A DNA stretch of 9,315 nt from Fluviibacter sp041311015 (GTDB taxonomy: Bacteria > Pseudomonadota > Gammaproteobacteria > Burkholderiales > Rhodocyclaceae), in the NCBI GenBank assembly GCA_041311015.1, contig JBFYKG010000054.1, positions 1-9,315 on the forward strand, given 5' to 3'. The translations under genes were made by a program, and so were the position numbers. The notes under the pieces are model-generated. The model was given only the letters and a program-made list of their open reading frames with translations. It did not search any database and was not told where the DNA came from. Positions 1-6,071 of this stretch are shown in pieces. Numbering within the stretch: position 1 is the first letter of the stretch; each line of letters opens with the position of its first letter.

Positions 1-879
1 CACCTGCAGGCTCTGCCCGCGCTTGAGGCGGGGTGGCAGGTAGAACGGGCCGTAACGGACACGGATCAGACGACTCACCGTGCGACCCACGGCTTCGAAC
101 AGGCGGCGCACCTCACGGTTACGGCCTTCGGCAATGGTGACGCGATACCACTGGTTGGCACCCTCACCGCCGGCATCATCGATGCTCTTCAAGGCCGCCG
201 GGCCGTCTTCGAGCTCGACGCCCTTCTTGAGCTGGGTCTTGGCCTCATCATCGAGCGGGCCCAGCACGCGCACCGCGTATTCGCGCAGCATTTCGTTACG
301 CGGATGCATCAGCGCATTGGCGAGCGCCCCGGAGGTGGTGAACAGCAACAGACCGCTGGTATTGAAATCCAGGCGACCAACGGCGATCCACTTGCCACCG
401 CGCAGGCGCGGCAGGTTGCTAAAGACATTGGGCCGACCAGCCGGGTCGCTGCGCGAGACGATTTCGCCTTCGGGCTTGTGATAGAGCAGCACCTGCGGCG
501 CGCGGGTGGCGCCATGCAGGTTGACGAGGCGCCCATTGACCTTGACCCGGTCACCGGGAAGCACCCGCTGCCCCAGTGTAGCGGGCTGGCCGTTGACCTG
601 CACCCGGCCGGCGGCGATCCACTCTTCCATCTCGCGGCGGCCACCCAGGCCCGACTGGGCCAGCAGCTTCTGCAGGCGTTCCCCGGCAGCAGCCGGTGCC
701 TTGCGTTGCGGCGCGGCGCCTGCATCGGCCGGATCATCGTAATCGTCGAATGATTCGACGTCGAAGTCATCAAAACTTTCGTCCGCAACCGGCGGCGCGG
801 GTTGGCGACGCGCAGGCGCTTTGGCCGCTGCGGGTTTTTTTGCAGCCGGCGGGCGAATTGGCGAATTCTTTCGGGTCAT
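1..879 (-). CDS. rluB: 23S rRNA pseudouridine synthase RluB-like (3' end outside window)
   Basis: RsuA/RluB-family enzyme that isomerises a uridine of 23S rRNA to pseudouridine (U2605 in E. coli RluB). The 293 visible codons are open and run off the left edge, so the C-terminus is missing. An S4 RNA-binding domain starts near residue 67 (GERLQKLLAQSGLGGRREME). The catalytic-domain signature VGRLDFNTSGLLLFT lies at about 167-181, with D171 as the expected catalytic aspartate. The region near 'GRNREVRRLFEAVG' and 'LIRVRYGPF' is also typical of the family. The first ~65 residues are an unusual low-complexity extension: basic Ala/Pro/Lys/Arg-rich for about 30 residues, then acidic with a doubled ESFDD(F/Y)D unit at 34-49. 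ATG at 879 is the only sensible start and no clear Shine-Dalgarno precedes it. It begins 20 nt after scpB and is probably its cotranscribed neighbour. RluB versus a close paralogue (RluE/RluF) is decided mainly by the scpB linkage. Confidence 0.93.
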   Translation of the reverse strand, partial: MTRKNSPIRPPAAKKPAAAKAPARRQPAPPVADESFDDFDVESFDDYDDPADAGAAPQRKAPAAAGERLQKLLAQSGLGGRREMEEWIAAGRVQVNGQPATLGQRVLPGDRVKVNGRLVNLHGATRAPQVLLYHKPEGEIVSRSDPAGRPNVFSNLPRLRGGKWIAVGRLDFNTSGLLLFTTSGALANALMHPRNEMLREYAVRVLGPLDDEAKTQLKKGVELEDGPAALKSIDDAGGEGANQWYRVTIAEGRNREVRRLFEAVGRTVSRLIRVRYGPFYLPPRLKRGQSLQV

Positions 880-899
880 GGCGGGAATCCGGTTGAGGA

Positions 900-1520
900 T
901 CAGGCCTCGGGTACGCCTTCGAGCGCACCCTGCATGGTTTCCAGCGGCGGCAGCTCGGTCAGGCTACGCAGCCCCAGGTCGTCGAGGAACTGGCGGGTGG
1001 TGGCATACAGCGCGGGGCGGCCCGGTGTTTCACGGTGACCGACGGTGTCGATCCAGCCCCGCTCTTCGAGCGTGCGGATTACCTGCGTGGCGACAGTGAC
1101 GCCACGGATGTCTTCGATATCACCGCGTGTGACCGGCTGACGGTAGGCGATGATGGCCAGCGTTTCCATCACGGCACGCGAATAGCGCGGCGGCTTTTCC
1201 GGGTTGAGACGATCAAGGTGCGGCTGGATCTTGGCATGGGTGCGGAAGCGCCAGCCATCGGCCAGCTCGACAAGCTCGCAACCGCGGTTCTGCCAGCGTT
1301 CCTGCAGATGGCTAATGGCCTGGAGGATTTCGTCGGCGGCCACCGTGTCGTCAAAAAGGCGACGCAGGTGCGGCATATCGAGCGGTGCCATCGTGGCCAG
1401 CAAGGCGGCCTCGACAATGCAGGCCAGCTCGGCGATGTCGATCACCGGGCCAACGGCGACTTCACCTTCGGTGTTTTCAACCAGCTCGGTCAGGGAGCGT
1501 TGTTCTTCAGACACTTTCAT
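900..1520 (-). CDS. scpB: Segregation and condensation protein B
   Basis: ScpB is the winged-helix (kite) subunit that binds kleisin ScpA in the Smc-ScpAB condensin complex acting on the nucleoid. From ATG 1520 it has 206 residues. Two winged-helix regions are visible: N-terminal residues about 27-105 (IVEAALLATMAPLDMPHLRR and following) and a second at about 113-185. The second carries the family signature SRAVMETLAIIAYRQPVTRG followed by DIEDIRGV, and GRPALYATTRQFLDDLGL near the end. The frame stays open upstream to 1706, but that part is only the scpA gene read in another frame. The start overlaps the end of scpA by 14 nt, suggesting translational coupling. An AGGAGG sits directly against ATG 1520, with the GTG at 1512-1514 placed 6 nt from it, so the real start may be that GTG (204 residues). 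Confidence 0.95.
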   Translation of the reverse strand: MKVSEEQRSLTELVENTEGEVAVGPVIDIAELACIVEAALLATMAPLDMPHLRRLFDDTVAADEILQAISHLQERWQNRGCELVELADGWRFRTHAKIQPHLDRLNPEKPPRYSRAVMETLAIIAYRQPVTRGDIEDIRGVTVATQVIRTLEERGWIDTVGHRETPGRPALYATTRQFLDDLGLRSLTELPPLETMQGALEGVPEA

Positions 1521-2508
1521 CCTCCTCGGGCAGATCGTCTGCCTCGGGCACTTCAAACATCGATTGTTCGGGGGCGTCGGTGGGCAGACGCACGTAGATG
1601 GGCGCAAAGGCCGCGGTCTGCGCCATTTCGAGCAGGTGTTCCTTGGCGAGCTCGAGCAGCGCAATGAAGTTGACGACAACCACCGGCACGCCACCGGTGA
1701 CATCAAATAATTCGCTGAACTCCAGATAGCCTTCGCTGTTACGCAGTCGACGCAGGATCAGGCCCATGTGCTCCCGCACCGAGAGCTCTTCGCGCTGGAT
1801 CTTGTGATGCGTATGCAGCTTGGCCTGCCGGACGACGGCACGCCAGGCGTCATGCAGATCTTCAGGCGACACATCCGGGTGGCGCACCACGGCCTGACGA
1901 TCGACCCAGACGTTGAGCCACTGGAAATCGATTTCGGCCTTGGGCATGTCGTCGATTTCGCGCGCGGCGAGTTTCATCTGCTCGTATTCGATGAGGCGAC
2001 GCACCAGCTCGGCACGCGGATCTTCGACCTCTTCTTCGAACTCGGCCTTCGGGCGCGGCAGCAGCATGCGCGACTTGATCTCGATGAGCATCGCGGCCAT
2101 GACCAGATACTCGGCGGCGAGTTCCAGGTTCTGCGCGCGCATCGCTTCGACGTAATCCAGATACTGAATCGTCAGCGGCGCCATCGGGATATCGAGGATA
2201 TCGACGTTGGCCTTGCGGATCAGGTAAAGGAGTAGATCAAGCGGGCCTTCGAAGGCGTCGAGCATGACCGACAGCGCATCGGGCGGGATGTACAGATCCT
2301 GCGGCAGATCAACGATCGGCTGACCGTAGAGCATGACGCGCGGCTCGCCACCCTCAACCGTCACCGAGATGGCCTGCTCGTAAGGCACAGGGGCCTCTGC
2401 CGGCACATTCACATCGATGACGCCTTCCGGCGTGGGTTCAACGGCAGGCCCCGACTGCACCGGTTGCTCGGCGTTCGGATCTTCGGAATGCTGATCGTCA
2501 ATCGTCAT
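1507..2508 (-). CDS. scpA: Segregation and condensation protein A (kleisin)
   Basis: ScpA is the kleisin that bridges the Smc dimer and recruits ScpB for chromosome condensation and segregation. The 333-residue product contains the defining N-terminal kleisin motif FEGPLDLLLYLIRK at 86-99, followed by NVDILDIPMAPLTIQYLDY and by AAEYLVMAAMLIEIKSRMLLP at about 131-151 (the helical neck-binding part). The C-terminal winged-helix region lies at about 240-308 (SEGYLEFSELFDVTGG). The ~80 residues before the kleisin motif are acidic, Pro-rich and probably disordered, making the protein longer than the 240-280 residues usual for ScpA. The tail is acidic (EADDLPEEDESV). The ATG lies 12 nt after the trpS stop, and the gene overlaps the 5' end of scpB. 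ScpAB presence argues against an enterobacterial (MukBEF) host. Confidence 0.96.
   Translation of the reverse strand: MTIDDQHSEDPNAEQPVQSGPAVEPTPEGVIDVNVPAEAPVPYEQAISVTVEGGEPRVMLYGQPIVDLPQDLYIPPDALSVMLDAFEGPLDLLLYLIRKANVDILDIPMAPLTIQYLDYVEAMRAQNLELAAEYLVMAAMLIEIKSRMLLPRPKAEFEEEVEDPRAELVRRLIEYEQMKLAAREIDDMPKAEIDFQWLNVWVDRQAVVRHPDVSPEDLHDAWRAVVRQAKLHTHHKIQREELSVREHMGLILRRLRNSEGYLEFSELFDVTGGVPVVVVNFIALLELAKEHLLEMAQTAAFAPIYVRLPTDAPEQSMFEVPEADDLPEEDESV
1521..1527 (-). promoter_or_regulatory. Strong Shine-Dalgarno for scpB, decides its start
   Basis: On the minus strand the sequence reads GAGGAGG immediately followed by ATGAAAGTG. Zero spacing to ATG is too short for normal initiation. Six bases to the GTG (1512-1514) is near optimal. 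It is the strongest ribosome-binding site visible in the window and lies inside the end of scpA. Confidence 0.75.
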
Positions 2509-2520
2509 GATGTCTTTATC

Positions 2521-3720
2521 TCAGGCGCCGGTCAGACCCATGACGCTGCGGACGCGGCTCATGGTCTGATCCGCCAGGGCGCGGGCGCGTTCGGCACCCT
2601 CGCGCAGAATGCGGTCGATCTTTTCCGGTTCGGCATCGAGCGCTTCGGCGCGGGCACGCATCGGCGCGAGCACCACCTCAATGCCTTCGGCCACGGCATT
2701 CTTGCAGTCGATACAACCGATACCGGCGGTGGTGCAGCCTTCGGTCACCCACTGCTTCCTCGCCTCATCACTGTAGATCTCGTGCAATTGCCAGACCGGG
2801 CAGTTTTTCGGGTTGCCGACATCGGTACGGCGGACGCGTGCCGGATCGGTGGGCATGGCCTTGAGCTTCTTGACCACGTCTTCGGGCTTTTCGCGCAGGC
2901 TGATGGTGTTGTTATACGACTTAGACATCTTCTGGCCATCCAGCCCCGGCATCTTGGAGGCTTTGGTTAGCAAGGCGGCCGGTTCGACCAGAATGGCCTT
3001 ACCGGAACCCACCAGCCAGCCCCAGAGGGATTCCTTGTCGCCCAGCGTCAGCACATCGGCACCGGCGAGGAAGGCTTCGGCCTGCTGCAACACATCGCGG
3101 TCACCATCCTGCTGGTAACGCTGGCGCAGTTCTTTGTAGGGCTTGGCCGCCGGACCGAGTTTCTTGAGGGCGGCAATGACTTCCTGCTCGAACTCCGGCG
3201 TACGACCGTAGAGATGATTGAAACGACGGGCGACTTCGCGCGTCAGCTCGATATGCGGCACCTGGTCTTCGCCGACGGGGACATGGCGCGCATCGTAAAC
3301 GAGGATGTCGGCCGACTGCAGCAAGGGGTAACCCAGGAAGCCGTAGGTCGACAGATCCTTGTGCGAGAGCTTTTCCTGCTGGTCCTTGTAGGTGGGCACG
3401 CGCTCGAGCCAGCCCAGCGGCGTCATCATCGAGAGCAGCAGATGCAGCTCGGCGTGTTGCAGTACCTGCGACTGCTGGAAGATGATGGACTTCTCGGGAT
3501 CGAGGCCGGCGGCCAGCCAGTCGACCACCATGTCACGACTGGCCTGGGCAATGCTCTGCGGGGCGTCGTAGTTGGTGGTCAATGCGTGCCAGTCGGCAAC
3601 AAAAAACAGACATTCGTAGTCGTTCTGCAGACGGACCCAGTTTTCGATGACGCCGTGATAGTGACCGAGGTGCAGGCTACCCGTGGGGCGCATGCCGGAA
3701 AGAACGCGTTCAGCAGACAT
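2521..3720 (-). CDS. trpS: Tryptophanyl-tRNA synthetase
   Basis: Class Ic aminoacyl-tRNA synthetase, cytoplasmic: Trp + ATP + tRNA-Trp -> Trp-tRNA-Trp. The Rossmann-fold HIGH-type motif is HLGH at 17-20 (GSLHLGHYHG) and the KMSKS loop is at 264-268 (LDGQKMSKSYNN). At 399 residues it is about 65 longer than E. coli TrpRS, mainly from an insertion at about 184-250 just before KMSKS (KELRQRYQQDGDRD, then LGDKESLWGWLVGSGKAIL). This is a form I associate with beta- and some gammaproteobacteria. After KMSKS, four cysteines (C307, C329, C336, C339) form C-x21-C-x6-C-x2-C, closely matching the [4Fe-4S] motif described in Thermotoga maritima TrpRS. The ATG lies 8 nt after the M50 gene stop with a weak TGAG upstream, so it is presumably cotranscribed. 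No tryptophan leader peptide or T-box is visible. Confidence 0.97.
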   Translation of the reverse strand: MSAERVLSGMRPTGSLHLGHYHGVIENWVRLQNDYECLFFVADWHALTTNYDAPQSIAQASRDMVVDWLAAGLDPEKSIIFQQSQVLQHAELHLLLSMMTPLGWLERVPTYKDQQEKLSHKDLSTYGFLGYPLLQSADILVYDARHVPVGEDQVPHIELTREVARRFNHLYGRTPEFEQEVIAALKKLGPAAKPYKELRQRYQQDGDRDVLQQAEAFLAGADVLTLGDKESLWGWLVGSGKAILVEPAALLTKASKMPGLDGQKMSKSYNNTISLREKPEDVVKKLKAMPTDPARVRRTDVGNPKNCPVWQLHEIYSDEARKQWVTEGCTTAGIGCIDCKNAVAEGIEVVLAPMRARAEALDAEPEKIDRILREGAERARALADQTMSRVRSVMGLTGA

Positions 3721-3728
3721 CAGAAAAC

Positions 3729-4367
3729 TCAGATAAAGAAAACGGTGGAGATCAGCGAACCCGCGGCGTGGATCAGCGGCATGACAAAGACGCCCAGCAG
3801 ACCGGTGACCAGCAGGAGTAACAGGATGGGGAGGCCGTAGGCTTCGGTGCGGCCATAAGACTGGGCAGCCGCCGGCGGCAACAGGCTGAACAGCACACGC
3901 CCGCCATCAAGCGGCAGGATGGGCAGCAGATTGAGCGCCATCAGCATCAGGTTGATCGAAACACCAATGCGCGACATCTCTTCCAGCGGCACGCTGTAGT
4001 AGGTATCGGTCGATAGGCCGATCTTGAGCAGTAACGCCCAGCCAAAGGCCATGAGCAGGTTGACACCGGGGCCGGCCAGCGCCACCCAGCGCATATCGGT
4101 ACGCGGATGCCGCAGGCGGCTGTAATCGACCGGCACGGGTTTGGCCCAGCCGAAGAGGATGCCGCCGAACATGAGTGTGAGTGCCGGAACGAGGATGGTG
4201 CCAACCAGATCGATATGACGCATCGGGTTAAGGCTGATGCGCCCCAGCTGATAGGCCGTCGGGTCACCAAAATAGCGCGCCACATAGCCATGCGCGGCTT
4301 CGTGCAGCGTAATGGCAAAGATGACGGGGATGGCGGCAATGGCCAGGTAGGCGATATCGATATTCAT
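3729..4367 (-). CDS. Site-2 protease-family (M50) membrane zinc metalloprotease
   Basis: Predicted intramembrane metalloprotease of the compact group of the S2P/M50 family (YwhC-like). It has 212 residues from ATG 4367 and multiple hydrophobic segments: about 5-20, 55-75, 95-115, 136-153 and 178-198. The zinc site is the HExxH motif HEAAH at 22-26 within an early membrane helix. The third ligand is D154 in the family motif LLPILPLDGGRV (147-158). GPGVNLLMA at 99-107 is also typical. No PDZ domain is present, unlike RseP. The frame continues upstream to 4535, but the extra part overlaps yciO and the strong family start is MNIDIAYLAI. Substrate is unknown; members of this compact group are commonly found next to trpS and scpA in proteobacteria. 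It is the first gene after a 103-nt spacer with a promoter candidate, so it may head the M50-trpS-scpA-scpB-rluB unit. Confidence 0.92.
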   Translation of the reverse strand: MNIDIAYLAIAAIPVIFAITLHEAAHGYVARYFGDPTAYQLGRISLNPMRHIDLVGTILVPALTLMFGGILFGWAKPVPVDYSRLRHPRTDMRWVALAGPGVNLLMAFGWALLLKIGLSTDTYYSVPLEEMSRIGVSINLMLMALNLLPILPLDGGRVLFSLLPPAAAQSYGRTEAYGLPILLLLLVTGLLGVFVMPLIHAAGSLISTVFFI

Positions 4368-4386
4368 AGGGGGTCCGTAGGCTGCG

Positions 4387-4395
4387 ATTCTAGCA
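4387..4395 (-). promoter_or_regulatory. Extended -10 promoter candidate for the M50-trpS-scpAB-rluB unit
   Basis: On the minus strand TGC-TAGAAT is followed by CGCAG, giving an extended -10 (TGn + TAGAAT, 5 of 6 to TATAAT). I see no good -35 at 16-18 bp upstream, consistent with an extended -10 type. Transcription would start near 4380 and leave a leader of only about 12 nt before ATG 4367. The string resembles promoters commonly seen in betaproteobacteria. The assignment is by eye and unproven. Confidence 0.45.
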
Positions 4396-4423
4396 GAGCC
4401 GGGGGCCGACTCCGGCGGAATAA

Positions 4424-4468
4424 CGCCCCGGATTGGCGAGCGCCCCGGGCTGATATGGCTTGATATGG
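4424..4468. repeat. Two short direct-repeat pairs in the yciO-M50 spacer
   Basis: TGATATGG occurs at 4451-4458 and 4461-4468, exactly one helical turn (10 bp) apart. CGCCCCGG occurs at 4424-4431 and 4441-4448. They lie between the yciO stop and the promoter candidate at 4387-4395, so they could be an operator, but equally could be chance. No terminator hairpin with a T-run is seen in the 4368-4470 spacer. Confidence 0.4.
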
Positions 4469-4470
4469 TG

Positions 4471-5097
4471 CTAGTCGAGGCCCAGAGGCGCCAGCGGGCC
4501 GTGGCCGCGACGCAACACGGTGGGCGGCATCTCACAGAGATCGATCACCGTGGTGGGGTCCGTACCGCACCAGCCCCCCTCCACCACCAGATCCAGCTGC
4601 GGCTGCAGGCGTTCCTTGATCGACCAGCCGTCGCTGAGCGGGTCGTCGTCACCGGGCAGCATCAGTGTGGTGGTTAGCAGGGGCTCGCCCAGGGCTTCAA
4701 GCACGCCCAGCATGATGCGGTTGTCGGGAATCCGCAGCCCCAGCGTCTTGCGCTTGGGGTGCAGGATCCGGCGCGGCAGCTCTTTGGTGCCTTCCAGCAC
4801 GAAGGTGTAGGCACCCGGGGTGGCCATTTTGAGCAGCCGGTACTGGGCATTGTCGACCCGGGCGTACTGCCCGATGTCGGACAGATCCCGGCACATGAGG
4901 GTCATGAGGTGGTGGTCGTCGATCCCGCGGATCTTGCGGATCTTATCCAGCGCGGCGGCATCGCCCAGGTGGCAAGCCAACGAATAACAGGAGTCCGTCG
5001 GTAGCGCCGCCACGCCCCCTTTGCGGAGTAATTCGGCGGTCTGTTCGAGCAGACGGGACTGCGGGTTATCGGGGTGGATATTAAAGTACTGTGTCAC
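4471..5097 (-). CDS. yciO: YciO-type YrdC/Sua5-fold protein
   Basis: A 208-residue, single-domain YrdC-fold protein that matches the YciO subgroup from end to end: an N-terminus like E. coli YciO (xQYFNIHPDNPQSRLL), PTDSCYSL at 33-40, KIRKIRG at 52-58, TLMCRDLSDI at 66-75, TPGAYTFVLEGTKE at 93-106, TLMLPG at 144-149 and PTTVIDL at 181-187. True TsaC/Sua5 enzymes make threonylcarbamoyl-AMP for tRNA t6A and use a KxR...SxN set of residues. Here KxR is kept (K55, R57), but the SxN position reads T-L-M (144-146). It should therefore not be named a threonylcarbamoyl-AMP synthase with confidence. It follows the PHP gene by 22 nt, with a weak AAAGAAG ribosome-binding site, and is probably cotranscribed with it, as rnm-yciO are adjacent in E. 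coli. The YrdC fold suggests RNA or nucleotide binding; the exact role is unresolved. Confidence 0.93.
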   Translation of the reverse strand: MTQYFNIHPDNPQSRLLEQTAELLRKGGVAALPTDSCYSLACHLGDAAALDKIRKIRGIDDHHLMTLMCRDLSDIGQYARVDNAQYRLLKMATPGAYTFVLEGTKELPRRILHPKRKTLGLRIPDNRIMLGVLEALGEPLLTTTLMLPGDDDPLSDGWSIKERLQPQLDLVVEGGWCGTDPTTVIDLCEMPPTVLRRGHGPLAPLGLD

Positions 5098-5119
5098 GTT
5101 ACTTCTTTAAGCCTATGTT

Positions 5120-5965
5120 TTACCAGTTATTCCATACAGGAACGACGCCTTCGGGCAAGGGCAAGCCGCCCCCCAGATCGACATAGCTTTCGCCCGGGGC
5201 GTGGAAGTCTGAGCCCTGCGAGCCCATGAAGGCATAGTGCCGGGCTTGCCGCCCGAAGTGGGCCACCTGCTCGGGGGTGTGGCTACCCGAGGCGACTTCG
5301 ATGGATTCGCCACCGAGGTCCCGGAAGGCGTCAAAAAGCTTGGCGAGTTCCTTATTGGACATCCGGTAACGACCCGGGTGGGCAATAACCGCCACCCCGC
5401 CCGCCTGACGGATCCAGCCCAGCGCTTCGGCCAGCGTGGGCCAGGGATGCTCGACATAACCGGGTTTGCCCGGCGTGAGGTAGCGGTCAAAGACCTGCTT
5501 CACCTCGCGACAGGCGCCCATTTCGACCAGCGCCCGGGCAAAGTGCGCCCGCGATACCAGTTCAGGGTTCCCCACGTAGGTCATGGTGCGCTCGAGAATG
5601 CCGGTAAAGCCGACCTTTTCCAGCTCGCCGGCAATCCGGGCGGCGCGATTGGCCCGCCCGAGGCGAATGCCATCCAGACCCGCGACAAGGGCCGGATTCT
5701 GCGGATCAATCCGCAGGCCGACGATATGCACCGAGTGGTCGTTCCATTCGACCGAGATTTCGGTACCCGCCACCAGATCCAGCCCCAGGGCACGGGCGGC
5801 AGCCTGCGCTTCGGGCAGACCGGACAGCCCATCGTGATCGGTCAGCGCCAGCGTAGTAACGCCGTTGATATGCGCCCGTGCCACCACATCGGCTGGCGGC
5901 AACATGCCGTCGGAGGCCGTGGAATGGCAATGCAGATCGTAAACGGGTGGGCGGGCAAGCGTCAT
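5120..5965 (-). CDS. rnm: PHP-domain 3',5'-nucleotide phosphatase / RNase AM (YciV family)
   Basis: PHP-superfamily metal-dependent phosphoesterase of 281 residues, the usual size. The family's E. coli member (YciV, RNase AM) is a 5'->3' exonuclease that finishes rRNA 5' ends; the Chromobacterium homologue hydrolyses 3',5'-bisphosphonucleotides. Metal-binding motifs in order: DLHCHSTASDG (H12, H14, D19), LTDHDGLSGL (D43, H44, D45), GTEIS (E69), a histidine pair near DHSVHIVGL (H77, H80), VIAHPGRYR (H196) and GSDFHAPG (D253, H255). A helical insertion at about 100-175 (RANRAARIAGELEKVGF and NPELVSRAHFARALVEMG) is typical of the YciV group. The ATG at 5965 gives the full family N-terminus; no good Shine-Dalgarno precedes it. 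It is the first gene of the left block, read from the divergent spacer, and is followed by yciO after 22 nt. Confidence 0.93.
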   Translation of the reverse strand: MTLARPPVYDLHCHSTASDGMLPPADVVARAHINGVTTLALTDHDGLSGLPEAQAAARALGLDLVAGTEISVEWNDHSVHIVGLRIDPQNPALVAGLDGIRLGRANRAARIAGELEKVGFTGILERTMTYVGNPELVSRAHFARALVEMGACREVKQVFDRYLTPGKPGYVEHPWPTLAEALGWIRQAGGVAVIAHPGRYRMSNKELAKLFDAFRDLGGESIEVASGSHTPEQVAHFGRQARHYAFMGSQGSDFHAPGESYVDLGGGLPLPEGVVPVWNNW

Positions 5966-6071
5966 TGAAGAGACAACGGATGAACGGCGAAGGTGACTTT
6001 ATGTGCCTGAGGGATCGGCTTAAAATGCATAATCATTCATTTTACTGGATTGGCCGCGCGCCACGCATCCC
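5966..6071. promoter_or_regulatory. Divergent promoter region between rnm and the carbonic-anhydrase gene
   Basis: This 106-nt spacer lies between two divergent genes and must hold or adjoin promoters for both. Its core, about 6020-6045, is strikingly A+T-rich compared with its surroundings. It contains overlapping -10-like hexamers: TAAAAT at 6021-6026 and CATAAT at 6028-6033 on the plus strand, and TAAAAT (6044-6039) on the minus strand. The two TAAAATs are arms of one 7-bp inverted repeat (TAAAATG at 6021-6027, CATTTTA at 6038-6044). No convincing -35 boxes stand out, so individual start points are not assigned. Confidence 0.55.

Noticed and set aside
1035..1667. Open plus-strand frame of 210 codons opposite scpB/scpA
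   Set aside because: Shadow of two confidently identified genes; it spans the scpA-scpB junction with no family resemblance.
3214..3840. Open plus-strand frame of 208 codons opposite trpS and the M50 gene
   Set aside because: Antisense to the HIGH-motif half of trpS and continuing into the M50 gene; no domain and no plausible ribosome-binding site.
4368..4535. Longer N-terminus for the M50 protease
   Set aside because: The in-frame extension overlaps yciO, crosses the promoter candidate and is Arg/Pro-rich without family similarity. MNIDIAYLAI at 4367 is the usual start.
5237..5968. Open plus-strand frame of 243 codons opposite the PHP gene
   Set aside because: It is the exact antisense of a gene with all PHP metal motifs. 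High G+C makes antisense frames stay open, and the translation has no recognisable domain.
6029..6037. Fur box in the divergent spacer
   Set aside because: Only the ATAATCATT core fits; overall about 11 of 19 positions match, too few to call, and neither flanking gene is a typical Fur target.
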